This document shows, piece after piece, positions 43,423-50,662 of a stretch of 59,206 bases of DNA. The notes under the pieces were generated by a model, which was not told the DNA's origin, made no database searches, and saw only the letters and a program-made list of their open reading frames with translations. The stretch is from an uncultured Clostridia bacterium. GTDB lineage: Bacteria > Bacillota > Clostridia > Christensenellales > Aristaeellaceae. The stretch is taken from NCBI GenBank assembly GCA_947565865.1, contig CANOHT010000018.1, forward strand, positions 1 to 59,206. Reading direction: 5' to 3'. Both the position numbers and the translations under genes were made by a program. Numbering within the stretch: position 1 is the first letter of the stretch; every line of letters begins with the position of its first letter.

Positions 43423-44217
43423 GTGACCTGGTTCCAGCGCGTCGCGCTGCTGCTTTGCGTTTTGCTTTTGCTGCCCCTTCCGGCGCAGATGGAAGCAGAA
43501 GCGCCGCTCCCCCTGCCCGAATGCACCACCGAGGCCCAGGTTGCCGCACGGCTGCTGCTTCCCTCCGGCCAGGGTGGGGACATGGCGCCTGCCCACCCCA
43601 TTCCTGGCTGTATCCGCTACATATCTCAAAATGAAAGCAAGGACCCGCTTTTCTGCTCGTCCTACTGGTGCAGCGTGGAGCCGGGCACCAAGCTGGATCT
43701 CAACGCACGAACCAACGCCTACGGAAGGAAATATCGTTACTATACCGCCAATATGTGTACCCGCGCCGCTTATGCCATGGCGCTGTCCTACCTGGGGCTG
43801 GACATAACCCCAGGTGACATGAGTGTCCTGATGAACAGACGCGACCTCACTGACCCCTACGACGACGTGACCGCGGCGTTGGGAGGCGTGGAGCGCATCG
43901 CCTACAAAAGCTATATTTTTGACAAAATGCTGGAAAACTACCTGTCAGACCCCAGCTATTCGCCGGTGTACGTCTATCTGCGCAAGCCCAACGGAATCTA
44001 TCATGCTGTTCTGATTGTGGGAAAGGCTGACGAGGAGGGCTATTATCTGGTGGTCGATCCCGCCGCCCATGAGCTTGACGGAGAAACCGTGCGCGTCTAT
44101 CGCATTCGCTTTGACCTGCACATGCGAAAGGTTATCAACTCCACCTTCCGCAGGGAGCACCGCGACAGCCGGGTGGTCGATCTGGCTCAATGGCATTTGG
44201 TCAGCACGGACAGCTGA
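43423..44217 (+). CDS. Secreted C39-like cysteine peptidase
   Basis: A 264-residue exported protein: signal peptide or anchor (residues 7-21, L-rich), then a papain-like C39_2-type domain. Likely catalytic residues are C112 (NMCTRAAYAM), H194 (GIYHAVLIVG) and D212 (VVDPAAHE). The GTG at 43423 follows GGGGG by 7 bases; an earlier in-frame ATG at 43405 has no good site. Secreted C39-like proteins process peptides or act in envelope or bacteriocin biology; the substrate is unknown. It precedes a small membrane protein gene. Confidence 0.78.
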   Translation: MTWFQRVALLLCVLLLLPLPAQMEAEAPLPLPECTTEAQVAARLLLPSGQGGDMAPAHPIPGCIRYISQNESKDPLFCSSYWCSVEPGTKLDLNARTNAYGRKYRYYTANMCTRAAYAMALSYLGLDITPGDMSVLMNRRDLTDPYDDVTAALGGVERIAYKSYIFDKMLENYLSDPSYSPVYVYLRKPNGIYHAVLIVGKADEEGYYLVVDPAAHELDGETVRVYRIRFDLHMRKVINSTFRREHRDSRVVDLAQWHLVSTDS

Positions 44218-44268
44218 CATCAAAGGCTCGCCACACGCCTGCCCACGCGCGCTGAAAGGATAAGGCCT

Positions 44269-44589
44269 ATGCTGCACATTGTCCTGGTCTTTCTGCTGGC
44301 ATTGCTGTTTCTGGGGTTGTCGATCGCTCACTTTCTGGAAAAGGGGGCGCTGCTGAATAACGCCTGGCTCTATGCGTCCAAAGAGGAGCGCGCCGCCATG
44401 GACAAAAAGCCACACTACCGCCAGTCCGCCGTGGTATTTCTGCTCCTTGCCGTTGTGTTTGCGCTGGTCGGCGTGGGGCTGTCCACGGGAAACGACCTGT
44501 TTAACAGCATAGCAATCGCTGTCGTTGTCGCGGCCATGGCCTATGCCGTGCTGTCATCAGTCAGGCTGTCGCGGTCGCAAAGCAAATAA
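44269..44589 (+). CDS. DUF3784 small membrane protein
   Basis: A 106-residue protein with three membrane segments (about 1-18, 52-71, 78-97). The central LLNNAWLYASKEERAAMDKK segment matches the DUF3784 family, seen mainly in Firmicutes. It lies 51 bases after the C39-like gene and AAAGGATAAGG precedes the ATG, so they may be co-transcribed. Function unknown. Confidence 0.85.
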   Translation: MLHIVLVFLLALLFLGLSIAHFLEKGALLNNAWLYASKEERAAMDKKPHYRQSAVVFLLLAVVFALVGVGLSTGNDLFNSIAIAVVVAAMAYAVLSSVRLSRSQSK

Positions 44590-44629
44590 GCCCCATCCGG
44601 CAGGGCGCTGCCTCTTCAGCCGCCACACA

Positions 44630-44659
44630 AAAACCGACGTGCTCTTGTGCGTCGGTTTT
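44630..44659. terminator. Bidirectional terminator between DUF3784 and MATE genes
   Basis: A perfect 10-bp stem (44630-44639 with 44650-44659, 10-base loop) with A4 and T4 flanks between converging genes. Confidence 0.85.
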
Positions 44660-44745
44660 CGTATTTATCGAAACAAGCGACTGTCTTCCGGGCCTTCATC
44701 ACCCCCGGCCTCGGCATAGCCATCGGGGAGCATGCCGTCGAAGCG

Positions 44746-46077
44746 TCAGCCGTAATGATACCGGTTCTTCATTCGCACCAGGAAGCCCGCTGTAACCACC
44801 AGCGCCAGGCCTTCCGCCACCACAATGGCGGCCCACACGCCGTCCAGCTCCCAAAGGATCGGCAACAGCAGCACCGTTATCACCTGAAACACCAGCGTCC
44901 GCAGGAAGGAAATCACCGCCGACACAGCGCCGTTGCCCAGGGCCGTAAAGAAGGCCGAGCCGAAGATATTGAAGCCGCAGATCAGAAAGGAGGCGCTGTA
45001 AATCGCGAAGGCACGGCGAGTCAGCGCCCACAGCTCCGCGTCATAGCCCACGAAAACGGCGGTCAGCGGCCGATTGACGGCCTCGGACAGCACCGTGAGC
45101 ACAAGCGCCGTCACGCTGACGATGACCAGGCTCTTGCGCAGGAGGCTGCGCAGCTCGTCATGATGGCCCGCGCCGTAATGGAAACCGATGACCGGCCCGA
45201 CCCCGATGGCATACCCCAGGAAGATGGCAATGAAGATGAAGCTGACATACATCACCACCCCCCAAGCCGCCACGCCGTCTTCACCGATCAGGCGCATCAG
45301 CTGCCAGTTGAACAGAATGTTGACCAACGACAGGGAAATGTTGGTCATCAGCTCAGAAGCGCCGTTGGTACACGCGCGCCATAAGGCCTTGCCGTCAAAG
45401 CGGAAGGCCGTCAGCCGCAGAAGGCTATCGTTTTTTCGGGCAAAATACATAACCGGCAGCAAGCCGCCCACCGCCTGGCTGGCCGCCGTGGCCCAGGCCG
45501 CCCCCGCGATCCCGAAAGGCAGCACACCCACCAACAGATAATCCAGCACAATGTTGGTCATGCCCGCCCCCACGGTGACAGCCAGACCCAGCTTGGGCTT
45601 CTCCGCCGTGATGAGAAAGGTCTGGAACATGTTTGTCAGCATGAAAAAGGGCAGCGACAGCAGAATGATCCGGCCATAGGTGAGGCAGTCAGGGGTGAGG
45701 CTCTCGTCCGCGCCCAGCAGAACGACAATCTGGGGCAGGAACAGCTCGCCCAGCAGCGTCAGCGCCCCGCCGGACGCCGCCGTCACCACGACCAGCATGG
45801 AAAAGATGCGATTGGCCCGTTCCCGGCAGCCCTGGCCCAGGGTCATGGCGACCAGCGCGCTGCCGCCCGAGCCCATCATAAAGCCGATGGCCGCCAGCAG
45901 CATCAGCACAGGATACACCAGGTTGACGGCGGCAAAGGGCGTCTTGCCTGCGTAATTGGACACAAACAGCCCGTCCACCACGCCATAGATCGACGTGAAC
46001 ACCATCATTCCCACCGAGGGCAGAACAAAGCTGAGAAGCTTACGATAAGTAAAAGAATCCGACAGCTGAATCCGCAT
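44746..46077 (-). CDS. MATE family efflux transporter
   Basis: A 443-residue polytopic protein with about 12 membrane segments, typical of MATE Na+/H+-coupled drug exporters of the DinF/NorM-like group. It starts 3 bases after the MarR gene stop; its AAGGAG site lies inside that gene's last codons, so translation is coupled. The MarR repressor next to it suggests drug-responsive expression. Confidence 0.93.
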   Translation of the reverse strand: MRIQLSDSFTYRKLLSFVLPSVGMMVFTSIYGVVDGLFVSNYAGKTPFAAVNLVYPVLMLLAAIGFMMGSGGSALVAMTLGQGCRERANRIFSMLVVVTAASGGALTLLGELFLPQIVVLLGADESLTPDCLTYGRIILLSLPFFMLTNMFQTFLITAEKPKLGLAVTVGAGMTNIVLDYLLVGVLPFGIAGAAWATAASQAVGGLLPVMYFARKNDSLLRLTAFRFDGKALWRACTNGASELMTNISLSLVNILFNWQLMRLIGEDGVAAWGVVMYVSFIFIAIFLGYAIGVGPVIGFHYGAGHHDELRSLLRKSLVIVSVTALVLTVLSEAVNRPLTAVFVGYDAELWALTRRAFAIYSASFLICGFNIFGSAFFTALGNGAVSAVISFLRTLVFQVITVLLLPILWELDGVWAAIVVAEGLALVVTAGFLVRMKNRYHYG

Positions 46078-46079
46078 GA

Positions 46080-46535
46080 TTACTCCTTGTTCCGTTGGGG
46101 CAGGTCGGCCAAACGCGCCGCCAGCCGCCGATCATACTTTTCTTTCAGGCATAGGAGCGTCTCCCGCTCCTGGACCGTCAGGTCGGCAAAGGCGCTGTTT
46201 TCCCGCTGAATCACTGGAATGACCGTTTCGTCGGCCAGCCGCCTGCCCGCCGCCGTCAGCCGCAGGCCGCACTCCCGCCCAGGCCGCTCCTCCCGCTGGA
46301 GGCAGCCCGCCTGAAGCATCTGCCCCACGGCGGAATGCACCGTTTGCTTGGGCATCCCTATCGCCGCGGCAATTTCCCGCTGAGACAGGGCCTTCTCCGC
46401 GTCGCAGAGCGCGTAGAGCGTCCAGAACTGGCTTTCGGACAAGCCCAGCCGCACCGCCGCCTCATGATACAGCTGACTCTCCATGCAATAAAGCTGATTG
46501 TAGCGCCGCAGGGCGTTGCTGAACAGCGTTTCCAT
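46080..46535 (-). CDS. MarR family transcriptional regulator
   Basis: A 151-residue winged-helix protein of the MarR family (recognition region about residues 50-75, SQREIAAAIGMPKQTVHSAV). It is the first gene of a two-gene operon with MATE efflux. A 16-base palindrome inside its own promoter is a strong candidate operator, so it would repress itself and the pump, with a drug or aromatic ligand relieving repression. Confidence 0.93.
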   Translation of the reverse strand: METLFSNALRRYNQLYCMESQLYHEAAVRLGLSESQFWTLYALCDAEKALSQREIAAAIGMPKQTVHSAVGQMLQAGCLQREERPGRECGLRLTAAGRRLADETVIPVIQRENSAFADLTVQERETLLCLKEKYDRRLAARLADLPQRNKE

Positions 46536-46568
46536 CTACGCGTCCCCCTTAGTCCGAAATCAGTCTGT

Positions 46569-46597
46569 ATTATAGTCCGCTATCGGACTTGCGTCAA
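46569..46597 (-). promoter_or_regulatory. marR-MATE promoter with operator palindrome
   Basis: On the minus strand: TTGACG (46597-46592), 17-base spacer, TATAAT (46574-46569). The spacer contains the perfect dyad AGTCCG-CTAT-CGGACT (46574-46589), which MarR could occupy to block polymerase. A further AGTCCG half-site lies downstream near 46551. Confidence 0.88.
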
Positions 46598-46662
46598 GAG
46601 GCAAATGGCTGGACAGGCCGAGAATGTCCCTTGTATTTCCTGTGCTTTCCCATCGCCAGGGC

Positions 46663-46691
46663 TTGACATCGGCGGTTGGCGACGGTATAAT
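46663..46691 (+). promoter_or_regulatory. Promoter of the leader-aroF-aroB operon
   Basis: A perfect TTGACA (46663-46668), 17-base spacer and TATAAT (46686-46691). Transcription should start near 46698, giving a leader of about 210 bases before aroF. Confidence 0.95.
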
Positions 46692-46734
46692 CATCCTTAC
46701 GGACAGACAAGTTGTCCCCTTTCAGGAGGTAAAG

Positions 46735-46803
46735 ATGATGTACGCCGCAGTCTTTACGTTTACGTTCCCGGTGGGCTTTGGCCGCACCGGGGCTTTGGCA
46801 TGA
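46735..46803 (+). CDS. Phe-rich leader peptide of the aroF attenuator
   Basis: A 22-codon open frame reading MMYAAVFTFTFPVGFGRTGALA, with Phe at positions 7, 9, 11 and 15. A near-perfect AGGAGGT lies 4 bases before the ATG pair. The stop is followed at once by the attenuator stems. Its role would be to let ribosome stalling at Phe codons report phenylalanine scarcity to the transcribing polymerase. It is too short to be found by size-based gene finders, and its Phe content is far above that of the neighbouring genes. Confidence 0.85.
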   Translation: MMYAAVFTFTFPVGFGRTGALA

Positions 46804-46881
46804 CGTAAAGAGGCGGGACGCGCAGCTGGCCCCACGGGCCGCTGATGGAACGGAGGCTCTTTGCGGGCTTCCGCTTTTTTT
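46752..46881 (+). promoter_or_regulatory. Putative phenylalanine attenuator before aroF
   Basis: Three alternative stems: 1:2, where 46751-46759 inside the Phe codons pairs with 46803-46811 just past the leader stop (9 bp); 2:3, where 46805-46812 pairs with 46857-46864 (8 bp including one G-T pair); and terminator 3:4, where 46851-46857 pairs with 46867-46873 followed by seven T (46875-46881). Stalling at Phe codons masks segment 1 and frees segment 2 for the antiterminator. Confidence 0.8.
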
Positions 46882-46910
46882 GTACCAAGCGCGAAAAGGA
46901 GGAACCACCG

Positions 46911-47924
46911 ATGATTATTGTCCTCAAGCAAGGAACCCCCAAGCAGGAAATAGACCAGTTAACGAACATGCTTGTCGGTCGGGGACTGAACGTTAACCCC
47001 ATGTTCGGCTCCGATCTGACCATCCTGGGACTGATCGGCGATACGAGCCAGGTAGACCCAGCCCAGGTAGAGAGCTTCCGCTGTGTGGAGCGAATCATGA
47101 AGGTGGCCGAGCCCTTCAAGAAAGCCAACCGCATGTTTCATCCAGGCCCCAGTGTCATCAACATTGGTCAGGCGGAGGTCGGCGGAAAACGCCTGGCCGT
47201 GATGGCGGGCCCCTGCTCCGTGGAAAGCCGGGAGCAGATCACCTATGTGGCCCGGGAAGTGCAGAAGGCCGGAGCCACGGTGCTGCGGGGCGGCGCCTTC
47301 AAGCCCCGGACCTCTCCCTACGCTTTCCAGGGGCTGAAGTACGAGGGGCTTGAATTGCTGGAGGAAGCCCGCCGCGCCACGGGCCTGCCCATCGTCACCG
47401 AGATCATGAGCCCCTATGATATAGACATTTTTGCCGAAAAGGTGGATTGTATCCAGGTAGGCGCGCGGAACATGCAGAACTTCGACCTGCTGCGGCTGCT
47501 GGGCCAGGTCAAGAAGCCCATCCTGCTTAAGCGCGGGCTCTCCGCCACCATTGAGGAATGGCTGATGAGCGCCGAGTACATCATGGCCGGCGGCAATCCC
47601 AACGTCATATTATGCGAGCGGGGCATCCGCACCTACGAGACCTACACCCGCAACACCCTTGACCTTTCGGCCATCCTGGCGGTGAAGAAGCTGAGCCATC
47701 TGCCGGTGGTGGTGGACCCCAGCCACGCCACGGGCAAGTGGTGGATGGTAGAACCCCTGGCCCGCGCCGCCATCGCCGTGGGCGCGGACGGTCTGATGAT
47801 CGAGGTGCACAACGACCCCGCCAACGCCCTGTGCGACGGCGCCCAGTCCATCAAGCCCGACCTTTTCGCCCAGGTGATGGCCGACATTCGCCAGATCGCC
47901 GCGGTTGTAGGCCGGGAAGCGTGA
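46911..47924 (+). CDS. aroF: 3-deoxy-7-phosphoheptulonate synthase (DAHP synthase)
   Basis: A 337-residue type I-beta DAHP synthase that condenses phosphoenolpyruvate and erythrose-4-phosphate, the first step of aromatic amino-acid synthesis. An N-terminal ferredoxin-like regulatory domain (about 1-70) precedes the catalytic barrel, as in Thermotoga-type enzymes inhibited by Phe or Tyr. Motifs: AGPCSVES, RGGAFKPRTSPY, VGARNMQNF, PVVVDPSHATG. The ATG at 46911 has AAAAGGAGG 8 bases upstream. It lies behind a Phe-rich attenuator and is followed by aroB in the same operon. Confidence 0.97.
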   Translation: MIIVLKQGTPKQEIDQLTNMLVGRGLNVNPMFGSDLTILGLIGDTSQVDPAQVESFRCVERIMKVAEPFKKANRMFHPGPSVINIGQAEVGGKRLAVMAGPCSVESREQITYVAREVQKAGATVLRGGAFKPRTSPYAFQGLKYEGLELLEEARRATGLPIVTEIMSPYDIDIFAEKVDCIQVGARNMQNFDLLRLLGQVKKPILLKRGLSATIEEWLMSAEYIMAGGNPNVILCERGIRTYETYTRNTLDLSAILAVKKLSHLPVVVDPSHATGKWWMVEPLARAAIAVGADGLMIEVHNDPANALCDGAQSIKPDLFAQVMADIRQIAAVVGREA

Positions 47925-47961
47925 CGCTCTTCAACCGCCATGACAGAGGGAGGTTTCCGCC

Positions 47962-49041
47962 ATGCCTGTGATTCACGTTCCGCTGCAGGATCGTACCTAC
48001 CCCATCCATATTCGGCGCGGCCTGATGAACCAGGCCGGAGCCTATCTGCGCGAGGCCCTGGGTGAATGCGCCCTGGCCGTCATCACCGACGACCATGTGG
48101 CTCCCCTGTACCTGAAGTGTCTTCTGGCGTCCCTGGAAGCCGCCGGGTTCCGTACCTGCGCCGCGGTACTTCCCCATGGGGAGCAGACCAAATCCCTGGC
48201 CCGACTGGAGGAGCTCTACGGCTTCCTGTGCGAAAACCGCATCACCCGGCGGGATGCCGTGGTGGCCCTGGGCGGCGGCGTCATTGGCGACCTGGCAGGC
48301 CTGGCCGCGGCCACCTATCTACGGGGCGTCCGCTTCGTGCAGCTCCCCACCACGCTCCTCAGTCAGGTGGATTCCTCCGTGGGCGGCAAGGTGGCGGTGG
48401 ATCTTCCCCAGGGAAAAAACCTGGTGGGGGCCTTCTGGCAGCCCAGCCTGGTGCTCTGCGATCCCGACACCCTGCGTTCCCTCACCCCCGAATACTGGCT
48501 GGACGGCCTGGGCGAGGTGGTGAAGTACGGCTGCATCGGCGACGAGGCTTTGTTCAGCCTGCTGGAGGAAGCGGCTCCCGGCGGCCGTGAGGGCGTGATG
48601 ACGCACATCGACGAAATCCTCCGCCGCTGCATCCAGCAAAAGGCCGACGTGGTGGCCCAGGATGAGCATGATACGGGCCTGCGCATGATCCTGAACTTCG
48701 GTCACACCATCGCCCACGCCGTGGAAACCTGCCAGCACTACCAGGGACTGCGCCACGGAGAGGCCGTGGCCCTGGGCATGGCTGTCATCACCCGCATGGC
48801 GGAAAGCCGAGGCCTGACCCCCATCGGTACCGCCACCCGGCTGGACGCCCTGCTGGACGCCCTGTCCCTGCCCCGTCGGCTGCCTGAGCTCTCGGAGCGC
48901 GACCTCATCGCCGCCATGGGCATGGACAAGAAAAACGCGGGGCAGGTACTGCGGATCATCCTGCTCAAGGGCATCGGCGCTTGCCGCGTCCATGAAACAA
49001 CGCCGGACTTCTTCGCGGGGATGTCATCCTTTGCCGGTTGA
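47962..49041 (+). CDS. aroB: 3-dehydroquinate synthase
   Basis: A 359-residue 3-dehydroquinate synthase, second step of the shikimate pathway, NAD+- and metal-dependent. Family motifs are present: ALGGGVIGDLAG (about 95-105), DSSVGGKVAVD, and NFGHTIAHAVE (His ligands). GGGAGG precedes the ATG by 8 bases; the gap to aroF is 37 bases. Only these two shikimate genes are in the window, so the remaining pathway genes lie elsewhere. Confidence 0.97.
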   Translation: MPVIHVPLQDRTYPIHIRRGLMNQAGAYLREALGECALAVITDDHVAPLYLKCLLASLEAAGFRTCAAVLPHGEQTKSLARLEELYGFLCENRITRRDAVVALGGGVIGDLAGLAAATYLRGVRFVQLPTTLLSQVDSSVGGKVAVDLPQGKNLVGAFWQPSLVLCDPDTLRSLTPEYWLDGLGEVVKYGCIGDEALFSLLEEAAPGGREGVMTHIDEILRRCIQQKADVVAQDEHDTGLRMILNFGHTIAHAVETCQHYQGLRHGEAVALGMAVITRMAESRGLTPIGTATRLDALLDALSLPRRLPELSERDLIAAMGMDKKNAGQVLRIILLKGIGACRVHETTPDFFAGMSSFAG

Positions 49042-49195
49042 TTTTTGTGCATATTTAACAAAAAGCAACGAGCTGCTTCCAATCCCTTTTCAAACGGACG
49101 AAAAAAAGCTACAATATAATAGCACACTCAGCGGACGCGCCGAAATCAGGTGCGCCGCTTTCTTGATTTGATTGAACCCTGAAAGGACAAGCATC

Positions 49196-50278
49196 ATGAC
49201 CCCTGATGAAACGCTGCACGCTTCCATGACCCGCCTGCTCCATGGAGAAACCCTGCCCGATTCTGCCTGGCCCCAGGACGCCCACGCCTGGCGGCTGCTC
49301 CGCTGGGAAGCCGATCTCCCCCTTACCGACGAGGAGCGAGCCTCCCTTCTGGCGGCTGTGGACAAGGCCATGGCCCTGGCGGGCGTGTCCGCCGCCTGCT
49401 TTTCCGCCGACGGCGACGTAATGACCATCCTTCTGTGCCTCACCCGCTTCCCCGCCCGCACCCACCGGGAAACGGTGATCTGGCTATGCGCCCACGCATT
49501 GATGGAGAACGCCTCCGTGGCTCTGGCACAGGAGGGAACCATGTTCATCGGCGGCGAGTTTGACCTGCCGGAAAGCTGGCAGGAGCACTTGGCCCCCATG
49601 CTGGAGATTTCCGACTGGTGGGCCCGGGTTTCTCCCATGGACGGCGCCGACGCCCATACTCATCGCGTAAGGCTGCAGACCGCCATCAAGCGCCGTCAGT
49701 ATACCGTGCTGGGCGGCTACGTCTCCCGGGTGCTGCGCACGGTGGACGAGCCGGGCCGCGCCTGTTTCGCCTTCGTTCCCCTGGTGATCGAGGCGGTGTG
49801 GAGCCAGCACGGCGAGGTGACGCTGGATCGTCTGACCCAAAGCCTGAACCTGGCCGAAATGACCCGCCGCCCCAAGGAGGCGCTGCTGGCCTGGCTGTCC
49901 AGCCTGTCTGAATGCCTGCGGGCGTGCCCCGCCGCCGTCAACGCCGCGCCCATCGAGCGGGTCATCGCTTCCATCCGCGCGGACTGCTCCCTGCCCTACT
50001 CCCAGCAGAATCTCAGCCGCTCCCTGGGGCTGACCCCGGCCTATTTCTGCCGCCTGTTTCACGAAAAGGCGGGACAGCACTTCTCCTCCTTCCTGACCAG
50101 GACGCGCATGGAGCGGGCCCAGGAGCTGCTGTCCGAATCCAGCGGACGAACCCTGGCGGAAATCAGCGCCGCCTGCGGGTACCCCAACAAAAGCTATTTC
50201 TGCCAGGTTTTCAAAAAATATACCGGCATGACGCCCGGCGAATACGAGCAGGCCCGCCACGCGGAGCATCACGAGTGA
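49196..50278 (+). CDS. AraC family transcriptional regulator
   Basis: A 360-residue regulator with a long N-terminal region of unclear fold and a C-terminal AraC double helix-turn-helix (last ~100 residues; NLSRSLGLTPAYFCRLF...EISAACGYPNKSYFCQVFKKYTGMTPGEYE). The ATG at 49196 has AAAGGA about 8 bases upstream. A TATAAT box lies at 49115-49120 with no clear -35. Hairpins follow the stop codon. Targets are not apparent from the neighbours. Confidence 0.9.
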   Translation: MTPDETLHASMTRLLHGETLPDSAWPQDAHAWRLLRWEADLPLTDEERASLLAAVDKAMALAGVSAACFSADGDVMTILLCLTRFPARTHRETVIWLCAHALMENASVALAQEGTMFIGGEFDLPESWQEHLAPMLEISDWWARVSPMDGADAHTHRVRLQTAIKRRQYTVLGGYVSRVLRTVDEPGRACFAFVPLVIEAVWSQHGEVTLDRLTQSLNLAEMTRRPKEALLAWLSSLSECLRACPAAVNAAPIERVIASIRADCSLPYSQQNLSRSLGLTPAYFCRLFHEKAGQHFSSFLTRTRMERAQELLSESSGRTLAEISAACGYPNKSYFCQVFKKYTGMTPGEYEQARHAEHHE

Positions 50279-50662
50279 GCGTTCGGTAAAGCGGCGCATG
50301 CCGCTTGGACGGGGGGCTTCGCCCCATTTCATCGCAGGATGGCCCCTCTGGTCGCTTGCTTCGCAAGCTCCCGGCTGTGCAGTCCTGCAAGGAGACACTT
50401 TGCCGTTGGGAACCCAAGCCCCCTCCCGGCGGTAAAATGGCAGCCCTCGGCGAATCAGAACGCCATCAAAGGGGCTTCGGCCTCCCTGATACCTCCCCGG
50501 AGTTTTGATGTCGTTTTTCAGTCAACACCAAGATTTCTCTGCACTTCTGATGAAAATGCCTGACGGTCTCGTCCCCGCGGCCCAATTCTTCCCGGCGGGA
50601 TGAAAAGCCGCGGCCGCCGCGTTGAATAACAGTGAACGTTTTCACCCACAAGGAGGTTCCTG
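50279..50662. repeat. Palindrome-rich intergenic region
   Basis: About 380 bases with no convincing gene but several compact hairpins: AAGCGGC/GCCGCTT (50289-50295 with 50300-50306), GGGGC-TTC-GCCCC (50313-50325) and GCTTGC-TTC-GCAAGC (50354-50368). The first two may end the AraC transcript; the repeated TTC-loop palindromes look like a dispersed short repeat. Confidence 0.55.
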
